Assembly: GCA_029717555.1 (NCBI GenBank)
Contig: JAMDHS010000007.1
Span: 1 to 64,000, forward strand
DNA: 64,000 nt
DNA from: Peribolospora baueri
Lineage: Eukaryota; Basidiomycota; Peribolosporomycetes; Peribolosporales; Peribolosporaceae
Reading direction: 5' to 3'
The position numbers were made by a program, and so were the translations under genes. The notes beneath the pieces were generated by a model. That model was not told the origin of the DNA. It saw nothing but the letters and a program-made list of their open reading frames with translations, and made no database searches. Below, piece after piece: positions 10,933 through 21,112 of the stretch; the first letter of the stretch is position 1; each line of letters begins with the position of its first letter.

Positions 10933-12879
10933 ATGCCTCCCGTCCCAGAGGCTTCATCATCTTCCTCTTCCGCCTTCGCCGCTCCTCCTGCTTCCACCTG
11001 GAGCACCTACGCCTCCGCCGCCCTTACCCCCGCTCTCCTTCGCATTCTCCACGCCGCCGCCTTCTCCCACACCTCTTCCTCCGCCCTCGCCGTCCTGCAC
11101 GACGTCCTCGAGCGCTATTTCGCCCTTCTTGCTTCCTCTGCCGTCGAGTATGCAAATTTCTCTGGAAGGGCACACCCGGCCGTTGCCGACGTTTTTTGCG
11201 CTTTGGAGGAGGCAGGCACAACATGGGACGAGTTGAGGAGGTGGCTTTTGGAAGGCGATGCAGCCGAGTTGACACGTTATGCGGACGCAGAGATGACAGA
11301 ATTGGGCAGGCCTCTGAGGGGTAAGTCGGTCACTATTTTGAATCTCACTTCCCTCTCCTTACGTCTTAGAGGCTAGCTAATTTGATCATACACTTGCCCT
11401 CCGTTTTCGTCCCGAATATTTCCAGACTCGCTCTCTCTATCTCGGCCTTCCGCCGATCTGTCCTTATTCCCCCAACTCCACTATCTCGCCGCATCTCCAG
11501 ATACGTTTGCCCGTCTCTCCAAACTAAGGGATGCGCGGGATTTTCAAAGTCATCCTCAAAGCCCTTCTCAAAGTTCTTCTCAAACCCCTTCTCCAAGTCC
11601 TCCTCCAAGCCTTTCTTTAAGCCCTCCTCCAAGCCCTCCTGATGTCGCGAACGGTGCCGTTTCTTCTCCACCTTCGGTACAAGGCGATCGACGGTGGAAG
11701 CGTCGTCGCTTTAACCCTCCGGATGCTTCGGGTCGTCCGAACGGTGTACGAATGCGCACACGGTTAGCGGAGTACATCCCTTCTCACTTGCCATCTTTAC
11801 CCGGAGACACTTCGGACTCGGACGGCATCGACGAAGATCCCAGCGCTCCGCCTCTGGTCCTCCGCCCACCACCAGAGGTTTCTGTCCCCGCTGATGTTCC
11901 AAGACCAAAGCGAAACCCATACTTCGAAGCGGTCACATGGGAGCGATCATCGCTTTCGGGGATCCAAGACCCAACAGACCTACCTTCCCTCACTCCACGC
12001 ACCACTTCCCCGCCGCTCGCACCCCTTGTCTCAACCCGCCGGCGTACGACGATGCCCATCTTCGCCCGTACCTACCACGCCCTCTCCACCGACTCTTCCC
12101 TGCTTCCATCTTACCACCCTTCCAATGCATATGATCCCACACACTCCAAAAAGCGCCGTCTGGCAGCCGCTCTGGCCAATCCGGACCGGTACACCCCCGC
12201 GGATTCTCTTTTTGCAAACGTACCAGTCGGACCAGGCGGACACGGCACGATCGTACCGGGCCCAAACTACCTTCTCGGCGAACTCACGGAGGAAGCTGTC
12301 CTCTCCGGAGGTGCAGCGATCGATCTCAAACCATGGCCTTCCTACTCCCCCGTTTTAGCCGGTCTCCCAGCCTCGGGCATGCTCCAGCCCACGCTAGCCT
12401 TCCGTACTCCAGGATCACTCCTTGGTCCGCTCGTGCGTCCGCTGATAAACAGCGCGGCGGCGGCGATGGCGAGCACGGGGGGGCCAGGCGGCACGGGAAC
12501 GGGCATGACGTCGGAAATGGACAACAGAGCCGGTTACGCCCTCCTCCGCCGGCTCACGCGCCTCGAGCCTCCGGCACTGCTGTCAGATGGGGATCATCCG
12601 CTAGTGTACCACGGTCGCACCGTCCCGCCGCCTCCGAGTCACGTTTCCAGCGTGCCCGTCGTCAATCCGTCCTGGCGCGGCAAGGGCGGTGAGGTGGGTG
12701 GCGGGGAGAAGGAGGAGGAAGAAACGGAAGTGGATGCGGACGGAAAGAAGAGGAGGAAGAAGCACGACTCCAAGACAGGTGGGCCAGGCACGCTGGTGTA
12801 CTCGTGGGACTGGACGAGGAAGGACGCGTCGGATCCCGAGTTGCCTGGACGCAGGATACGCGCCGTGAGGGAGGAGTGA
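10933..12879 (+). CDS. Bromodomain-associated histone-fold protein, TAF8-like
   Basis: Two exons (10933-11320 and 11426-12879), 613 aa. Residues about 18-105 form a histone-fold domain of the bromodomain-associated type: three helices, with LLRILHAAAFSHTSSSALAV, then LERYFALLASSAVEYANFSG, then HPAVADVFCALEEAGTTWDELRRWL. After a Ser/Pro repeat (about residues 165-200) comes RLAEYIPSHLPSLPGD, which resembles the conserved IPSHLP segment of TFIID subunit TAF8. The remaining 380 residues are low-complexity, Pro-rich and not assigned. The protein is most likely a TFIID or related PIC subunit; TAF3 is the main alternative because it shares the fold. The Ser/Pro section is encoded by a degenerate 12-nt CT-rich repeat. 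Confidence 0.75.
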
Positions 12880-14223
12880 GCGATGATGGTGTAGCGTCTG
12901 GTGCGGAATACATATTGAACATCCAGAGCAGTCATCTGCTCGTTTGTCGTCCACTAGCTCTCCACCCACCGCATAGCCTACAAAGGCCTTCTCCATCCAA
13001 CCTCGTGCATCCACCATGCCTATCTAACCAGACTCACTTGGATGACAGGACGGCTGGCTCGGAGATCGTGATCACCCCCAACCTGCTGCAACGGCCACTA
13101 TTTCCAGCGACAGGAGTCACGTGTGACGCAGCTAAGACGCTGCAGTTCATTAAACTAGCGGTCTCGCTTGATAACCCGGCTAGGGACGATCAACTCTCAC
13201 GTGTCTCCTTCCTGCAGCGCCAGTCCGTCATACTTTCCCCATCGAGCCGTCGCACTCGCACGTATCCCGCACCTGCAAACATCAGAAGCTTCTTTCTGGT
13301 TCCTCAAGGCATTTTTACTTGACAAAATCTGTGACCACACGCTGTCCTATGGCCCGTCCCCGTTGCGTTGTTGCAGGCTCTGACTCTGCCTCTTGGTCCG
13401 GTCAAACAGACCGATTTCAAATCGGCGAGCGTCGCAGCGGACGCGAACCCTTGCTCTAAGTGCCTACAGAATCTCGACAAGGCGCTCAGCTCCGAGTTCA
13501 ACGTTGGCCTCGGGAAACCGGGGAGGTAAAGGAAGGATAACCGGCGTCGCCGTCGTCCATATCGTCCTGCTCCACAAGACGTCTGTGAATCGGTTGGTCG
13601 CTAAAGCGTGAGACCGACCGTTCTTGAGCAAGAGAGAGGAGAGCGTCGGTGACAGTCGCCGTTTAATCGTCCTTTCGATTTTTCTCTCGCTCGCCACTCT
13701 CCTCGGCTGAAGCAAACGCACATACGTGCGCAGACAGACAGATTTCAAGTTGTTGACCGCTCCACAGAAGGAAGAGGCCAGGGAAACCTGGATGTACGTC
13801 GATACGCGAGCTGGAACAACGCCAACTTTTTGGCTAGCGCGACACCGGATGGATTCTCAGGGCGCCCAAGAAGACTGGACGCCGGCGCTTCACCGGAAGG
13901 CCCCTCGAAGCAAGTCTACCTTTTTTCCACTCGATGGATGTGTGTGCAGCTGAACGTGAATCCGTTCCACCCGGACGGAATCCTGCCGGAGCGCTTAAGC
14001 TCTGAGCCTCGAATGCCGAATAGCGCTCCATTTTTAGAAAGACATGGAGGCAACAGGCGTCCCGAAACAAGAGGACTGGTGCGCGCAAGACTAAGCACAT
14101 CATGCACGTCCAAAGTCTCTTCGCGAATGGTATACGTTGAGGAAGGAAGAGCAGATCCGACCTGGAGGTGGACTGCCGGCGTGAAGCTAGATGGCGAGCT
14201 GGGAATCACATCCCATCGCTCCA
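12880..14223. other. Gap with exon-like open segments, unassigned
   Basis: No family is recognised. One stretch looks like an exon: 13378-13527 on plus is bounded by ttgttgcag and by gtaaag and reads ALTLPLGPVKQTDFKS and onward. A longer plus frame (13741-14411) can be joined to it at a cagacag acceptor, but the translation resembles nothing I know and overlaps the 3' end of VPS45. Two TCACGTG boxes lie at 13117 and 13197. I leave it as intergenic with possible orphan exons. Confidence 0.4.
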
Positions 14224-17200
14224 TCAAAGCGCAATACGATCGACACCTTTCTTCACCCTCCCCAGGAGGTCCCTCGCTACGTCCCTCGCCGCCTCCCCAG
14301 CCATCTGCGCGCCTTCCTGAAACTGCTCTGTCGCACCTCCTCTTGATCCTCTGGATCCTGAGCTATTGCCGCCCGCGCCGCTGCCACCTCGACTGCCGAC
14401 GGAAAGGTTGACGTTACCGAGCTGGAGCTTCAGCCCTGGGGCTGGGTTGGAGAGGGCTGAGGAAGGTGGAGAGAGCATGGAGGAGGGGAAGCGCCTGGCG
14501 GCATCCGTGACCATATCCAAGAAGCTATTGGGGGGTCACAAAGAAAGAAGACGTGGGTTGCCAAATAGGGTCATGAATGATCCGGTTATTACCTGCAAGT
14601 TGGCTCATGAGACGCTGGATGACTCGCACCTTCTCGAGTTATGAATGCTCGTCCCGCCCAACAAGAACCGCGCTCCCGCTCCCGGGCCGTTGGCGCCCTG
14701 TTGATTGAGGAGAGCAATCGTTCGCGCCTCTTCGAAGGTCGCGCCGCCGATGATGAAGACAATCACGTCTTGTGGTCTGCCGTCCAAGTCATAGATTGAG
14801 GAATACATGAGTATGCGCGACAGGAACCGAAGACAGAAGGAGGTATTTAGGAGCACAAGCGAAGCTTGCTTGCTCGTCCGCTCGGCCAAAATGCTCACCG
14901 CTGCAAACCGATGTTGGGTTGGCTATCGAGGAAAGGATAACTTGTATCCTTGAGGCGACCCTTCATGAGCAACTCGATCGTCTGCGCCAGATGCGGCGAG
15001 TGTTGCGTGAAGACGTTCTCCACCCCCTGTGGCCCAACGCATGTGCCGGTTCGAACATCCATCGTCATCGCCGGTAAGAGTGGTTTCACGACACGATGGA
15101 ATGCGCTTGAACAAACAAACAAAGCCCACCTTCAAGCCTTTCAAAGCACTCCTTCCTCGGGAGAAAAAGTTCTGGTTCGCAAAAAGGTCGTCTTGTCGCT
15201 GCTCCGCGCCAGCAAAATTGAGCATGATGAAGACCAGCTGACAATACGGACGGAATTCGAGGTGACCGGTCAGCCTCGAAAGGCGGACGTCTAGACTTTG
15301 ATTAAAGTTGTCTCAACGCGATAACGCTATCGACTCGACTTACCAACGCCCGAGCCTCGTCAACGCCGTTCTTGAGCAGCTGCTCGACTATGCTCGGTAT
15401 CGCATTGCCTTGCATCTTCTGATAGCGCAAAGCGTAGAGGATCGCTAGTCGCGTCTTGGCCTCAGGAGACACTTCGGCGTCGGAAATGAGGGTTTGGACG
15501 CTCTGGGCAGTGAAACAGATGAGCACAGCCAGCCAAGTCGATAGCAGACTTCGAGCAACAAAGCTGAAAGCAATCTCACCTTCAAATCTGTCGCATGGCT
15601 CTCATTGCTTGCCAAACTCTGCTCCACCTCGGATACTTCGAGTAACTTCTCCTTCTCCACAAGCCTACTCAGCTCTCCCACCAACGTAACATGCTTCGAC
15701 ACGTTCCCACCCAACTTCCTAAACTCGGGATACTCCTCGACAAATCGCTTCATGTCGGCGATCGTCTCGAGCTTGTTAGAGTTGTGCGCTTGTGTCCGCT
15801 CTTGGTAGTCCGCCACGTAGCCTTGCAAAGCCGCGCCGAGGTCTCCGAAGTTAGCGTAGAGATTAGATGAGAAGAAGGGATCTTGGGAGGTGGAGAGAAC
15901 GATTTCCTGCAGGCCGGTTTTGACAATGATAGCAATACCGCATCAAGGAGGGATGTCATTAACTCGTGGAGGAAGCTCTTCTCAGACTCTTGGCGCCCTC
16001 TCACTCGAAGCTCTGGCCTAATGTCCGGGCTCCCACTGAGATCGACCCGTCCGTTATTGATACCAATCAGCTCGTGTGCCATCGCCTGATATGTCCACTG
16101 ACTCAGCAGCGGCGTCACCGGGTCGTTGCGTCGGTCGAGGATAAGCAAGAGCGGCGGTACGTCTGTCCTGCGGAACTCAAAAATAGATTGTTCTTGTTGC
16201 ATTCGAAACTTGTTCGAAAAAGACCACAGTCCCCCAGTCCCCATGGTAAGGGCGACGACGGCGAAATGGTCAGCTTGAGAGACAGTGACAAGCTGCCTGT
16301 GCCAGCTTACCTGAAGTTCGCCCCCTAGTTTTTTAGCCATCGCGCTCATCTTCTCATACCGGATCGTGGGTTTCTTCTTCAGGCTGAGCAAGAGAGCCAC
16401 CAGACCCTGTATGCTCCTCTCGAGTGCCACAGGGTCCCATACATTGGGTGTCTCGCCATATAATCGTGCAGGAGGGGCATTGAGGTTGAGGGAGAAGAAG
16501 GAAGATGTGGAGATAACGTAGTCGGCAAAGTATTCCTAGATTTAATAGAATGGCAGCAGCGTACTATGAGCTCAATCGCGCGGTCAGATCTCAGGGACGA
16601 TTAGCCGGACATAAAAAACGCACTTGCACTTCCTTGACGACTTCGTGCTCGTCCGCCTCGGCTAACCGCTCAATGGCCGACTTCTTTAAAATGTTGCTGA
16701 AGTCTTTGCAATGAAAAGAGGAGCACTTCCGGAATGAGTCTCTGGCACTGAATTCCAAAGCAGCATTTAAAGAAAGTAGTTGTCGGCAAGTGGGAATTTG
16801 GCGCACGAGGCACTCACAGAGATGGTACTCTCCGTACTTAGGCTCTTTGAGCTCCTGAACGATGGACTCAATGCTATCGTTCGATGGTCGCAAGAACGCA
16901 ATGCACTTGAGATGCCGCATCCTATCTCTCGCCAGGTTGTCCACCCGATCCGTCAGGTAGACCTCGTGTGAGAGCAGAGACGACTGCGTGCTGGCCGTGG
17001 AGATGATGGGCGTCTATGAGAGCAAGGGAAGGGTAAAGGGGATAGAACAAACAGGGTGTACGGTAGTTACGTTGAAGTGAGAAACCTGTAGCATGTCTTA
17101 TGCGTAACTTATGCTACCTAATACGCCTAGGTTTCTAGGTCGCTCGCTGTTTGCTCACTCACCGTTTCAGAATCGAGTAGCAAGACCTTCATCCCACGAA

Positions 17201-17252
17201 CGTCCGTGCACATCTTCTCGATGTACACGGACACCGCCTTCTGGACGTCCAT
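14224..17252 (-). CDS. VPS45: Sec1/Munc18 protein VPS45
   Basis: SM protein that binds Tlg2/Pep12-type syntaxins and drives Golgi-to-endosome fusion. Eleven exons: 17252-17163, 17013-16818, 16703-16624, 16535-16311, 16208-16005, 15906-15580, 15502-15344, 15237-15130, 15026-14899, 14776-14630, 14524-14224; 654 aa. Hallmarks run in order: MKVLLLDSETTPIIS, RHLKCIAFLRP, KYGEYHLYFSNI, FEFRRTDVPPLLLILDRRND, PLLSQWTYQAM, EYPEFRKLGGNVSKH, GVENVFTQH, PQDVIVFIIGGATFEEA and LGGTSIHNS. The length exceeds the usual 570-620 aa because of a Gly/Ser-rich tail (last 75 residues) that ends in an Ala/Arg-rich helix. Intron 4 (16310-16209, 102 nt) has no stop and could be read through in frame; the human protein length supports splicing. 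Confidence 0.96.
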
Positions 17253-17728
17253 GGATACAAAAGCTTACAAGCAGCCTGGCAAAGGGTGTGGCGACGGAAA
17301 AAGAGTAAGTCACGAGATGGAAGTTGAGGAGCTGGAAAGTCTGGGCGAGTTTCAGCTGATGCAACTGGGTGCGTGCTGCACACCGCCCAGCGCGCACGTG
17401 ACATGCCCGAGATAAACGAGATGAATGCCGGACGATCATCTCCTGTCTTCCTCCATCCCGACGTGGACGCTCTGCCTGGACTGGCTAGCTGAATTCCTTC
17501 AAACGCTACTACACGGGATTCAGTTGACATGTAAAGTACGTCTGTTTCTCAGCAAAGCGGCGTCACACCGAGCCGTTCTCGCGTCGACGCTGTCCAGCCC
17601 ATCTTGCTGATCGCATAACGTGCCGATCACTCCTTCCTCCAGTCGGACGTACTCCACCGACAACGACAAATTCAACCGGTTCCTCGACAGCGTTTCCATC
17701 CGCCAATTCCCGTCATACTCAGTTCAGG
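17253..17728. promoter_or_regulatory. Bidirectional promoter VPS45 / MED1
   Basis: A 476-bp divergent spacer with GCACGTGAC at 17394-17402, the reverse complement of the E-box octamer seen upstream of eIF5A and LYS1. Nothing coding is evident. Confidence 0.45.
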
Positions 17729-20700
17729 ATGACGCCCGTCGAGCCCGTCTCCCTGTCCAGCGGCTCCGACGAGACCCTCCTTTCGCTTCTCGCCCACATG
17801 CACACCGCCATCTCGTCCCTCCTTCCTCGAGACCGTCCAACGACTTCTCTCGCTGATTCTTCTTCTGCTCGCCGGAACAGCCCTGAAATCACACCATCAG
17901 CCTCCCTACATCAGTTTAATGACACATCTGGGACCCACACCACCGTATTAGGCAAGCGTCAACGAAGCTCACCCTCGGCGCAAGGGAGCGGCAGAGGTCA
18001 GGCAGAAGTGACCGTAGTGCAAGACTTCCGGGACTCAGTGGCAAAGCTTCGCCGCTCCATCAGTTTGTTCTCTGAGGAGGCATCCCTGAGAAATACGTTT
18101 GTTGACGGTAGGGGAGGTGTCGGCTCAAGCAGCGCCGTGCTGGACAAGTTCGCGAGCCTGATGAAGGAGCGCTCCATTCACGAGTCTGCTCTACTGCCGA
18201 TCGCCCACCTGATTGGAGAGGGAAGGGGACAACGTTCGGAGGGAACAGAGTCGACAGAGGGGTGGGAGGAGATGAGCCGAGTTGCAGCATTAGGCGATGC
18301 TTCACCCGGAGGACGAGCAGCCGTCGGGGCTCTGCCCTGGGTCGCCGGCGTCATCGGTCGGCGCTCCAAATACGATCAGCCCTTTATCGACCCCAACACT
18401 CCATTTTCTCTGCTATCACTCTCATCGATTGGTGATGACAGCTCCGGAACCGACGCACTCGACTCCATTGCCTCTTCGTTAGAAGGTGTCGCTCGATCTC
18501 TTGGTATGGAGACCTTCCGAGACCAAGGCGCGCAGAAGCAAACGCTCATGTTGGGATGTAAGATCCTGGTCGTCGACATCGATCTGGAGCAAGCCCAAGA
18601 GAAGACGGTAGGACACCCACCACCGGCAGCGGTGGTCAAGCTCAAGATTTCGTATGCCTTGCCATCCGCTTCCACTTCGAACGGATCCAACTCTCCGCCG
18701 CGGGACTCACGGCTGGACGCATTGCTGCTAAAAGATGTTCGCCAATTTGCAAACCTTGTGTTCGACGTCGAAGCATTAGGATCGCCGGCAGTCACAGAGC
18801 AAGACAGTCGTGCACTCCGCGCATCTAGACATCTGTCGCGGTTCGCTCGCAATTTGGCTTTTCTCGTCAAGCTCGATGAGCTCACCGCCAATTCGATGGC
18901 TCGGTCTCTGGCACCGTCTACGACGAATTCGAGCGATGCTCATACAGCACGAACCGATTGGTTCGCAGCATTGGAGAGCTTTACGACGTCTGTGGAAGCG
19001 GTGTTACAGCAGGAGCAGGACGCCATCGCCGCCGAACAAGTCGACCCGAGAGCTCAGGACAGGCAGCGTCTCCTGCGCGGTCACGGCCTCAGCACGAGCT
19101 TTGAAGAAACACCTTACCTCTCAATCACGTATTGCGACAATATGGCTGTCTCTTCGGAGGTCGTTTCCCGGGCCGGACGCTATTCGCTTTGGGTCGACGT
19201 AGAGGAGGTGGCGACGGAAGATGAAGTTGATGGTCGTGTCACGACGAATGAGAAGCCGGAGCCGGAAGCGGTTCCTACCTTCTCCCTGCTGTCCGAAGAG
19301 AATAGGTCAAAAGTTGGTGACGCTGTCAAATCGGCGTCCGCTCCCAATGGAGCTATGACCTTCATTGCCCACCTTTCTCCGCCCATTGTGGTTCCCAAAG
19401 GGATCGCACGGTCACTAGCTCAAGTCGTTAGGCCTTCGAATCTCAACGTATCCGGATCTGAACAATTGGCGACAGGCTCGGCAGCGATGGACAAGAAGTC
19501 ATGGAAAAACGCCGAGGTTCCGCGTGTGATCGCCGACATGAAGCGGCAACCCAGCTCAAGATTTACTGGCCTGGGAGTGCCTAGGACTGAAGGCGGATCA
19601 TGGATTGAGATGTTGCTTATGGATGGGAACCAGGGCCTACAGGAAGGCTCCGTGTCTGTGGAGACCGAACATGGCTACGTCAGTATGGCCTCCTTTCACT
19701 GCTTCTAGCCCTTATTGGCTCCTTATCTACTTCACCGCTTCCATTATTCCCTTTCGGGCAGCGCGTCACACTCTCTTCTCCTCCAGCCCTGCTCCGCACG
19801 GCACCCGCGGCTGGTTTCCTCATCGAGCGGCTCCCTTTCCGAGACGCTTCTCAGTTGTTCAGGATAATCGAGGTGCTTGCTGAAGCCAAGATACATTATG
19901 TCTTCGCAGGTCTACTTTATTGACGTCTCTGCTTTGTCTAGATTCTGAAACAGCAGGTTCTGGCAAACGAACTTCTGACTGGCGTTCTCCGCCGGCCCAT
20001 GCAATCAAACAAAGTCGTTGCGGAACCCGATGGGGGCTCCACCTCTGATGATGAGAAGGACTTGACGCTCACGGCCTTGCTGGCGGGTAAGTGTTCCAGC
20101 GAAGAGTCATGCGTTCCTATGCTTTGCTCTTGCGGCTGAAATTTGTTGTATCATTCGGCGCAGGAACTGGGTCAGGAGACCGTGAATCGAACCCTTCCGC
20201 CACCGTGTCGGTCTCATTACCACCTCTCTCGACTTCGCACCAACCTGCAACAGTGGTGCACCTCTCTACACCTCTTTCATCTGACGCAAGGTCGCTTCCC
20301 TACACAGTCAATCTCTCCGTTGCTCCCAACGAGGCGGCACCATCAGGCTGGTCGGTTGGCATCGATCTGCGCGACCCGACGGGCAAATTGCACGCATCGA
20401 CCAAGGAAAAGACCGTCAATGATGCTTGTACGAGTTCCGAAAGTGAAGCGGCCACTATTATGGGCACCGGCGCCGGCTTGGAGGATCTCCTCGGGTGGGT
20501 GCGGAAGCGCGGTTGGGGCGTAGGCGATCCTTTTACCGGGGTTGTCCAACAAGAAAGCGCGGACGTCAAGACCGAGGACGTGGACATGGAGGAAGCTGGG
20601 GAAGCTAGGCATTGGGAAGAAGCCATCAACGAAGGGGCTGGGGCACCCCTTCTGAACGTCGACTTGGCGCCGACGGTGCCTGTGTCTGCGCCAGCGACAG

Positions 20701-20930
20701 AGGATTCTAAGGCTCGTACGTCTGTCACCCGTCGACGCAGCTCTCGGAATCCGAGTCTTTCCAGCGGAGTAGAGTCGCCCACGGAAGCCTTTGACGGAGC
20801 TAGCAGCGCACTGCGCTCGCGCAGACGCGGTTCGGGCAGATCTGCTGAGGAAAATGATTCGGGTGGCGGAGTCGGTAGGAGTATCAGCCCAGACGAGATG
20901 AGGAAGAAGAGCGCGCGACGAAGGCGGTAG
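17729..20930 (+). CDS. MED1: Mediator subunit MED1
   Basis: Mediator middle-module subunit linking activators to RNA polymerase II. Four exons: 17729-19678, 19762-19872, 19942-20086, 20164-20930; 990 aa. The Med1 domain spans about residues 240-700: SLGMETFRDQ, LMLGCKILVVDIDLEQA, then LLKDVRQFANLVFDVEAL, and FARNLAFLVKLDEL. It closes with GFLIERLPFRDASQLF and the helix RIIEILKQQVLANELL made by joining exons 2 and 3. The first intron (GTCAGT donor, acceptor gggcag at 19761) was chosen because it gives EHGYRVTLSSPPALL in frame; without it the frame stops at 19708. After the Med1 domain there is one more folded-looking segment (SVGIDLRDPTGKL, LEDLLGWVRKRGWGV). The tail is basic and Ser/Arg-rich, ending in Lys/Arg, suggesting nuclear localisation. 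Confidence 0.88.
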
Positions 20931-21112
20931 AAGGATGAGCGGTGCCTCTCGTGAGTGGCCAGGTTTATGTGTCGGCTCACGGTTCTCGCCGGTCGTCATA
21001 TCCACAAGCATTGGTTGTTCTGCACATGCCGCACACACCCCATCGTCACCCGCTCGAGGAAACGATGCAACGTTGTGACAATTGCAATCGAATTCATTCT
21101 TCAATCTACTCG
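20931..21112. other. Short convergent spacer
   Basis: MED1 and the METTL16-like gene end 182 bp apart on opposite strands. No motif of note. Confidence 0.6.
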
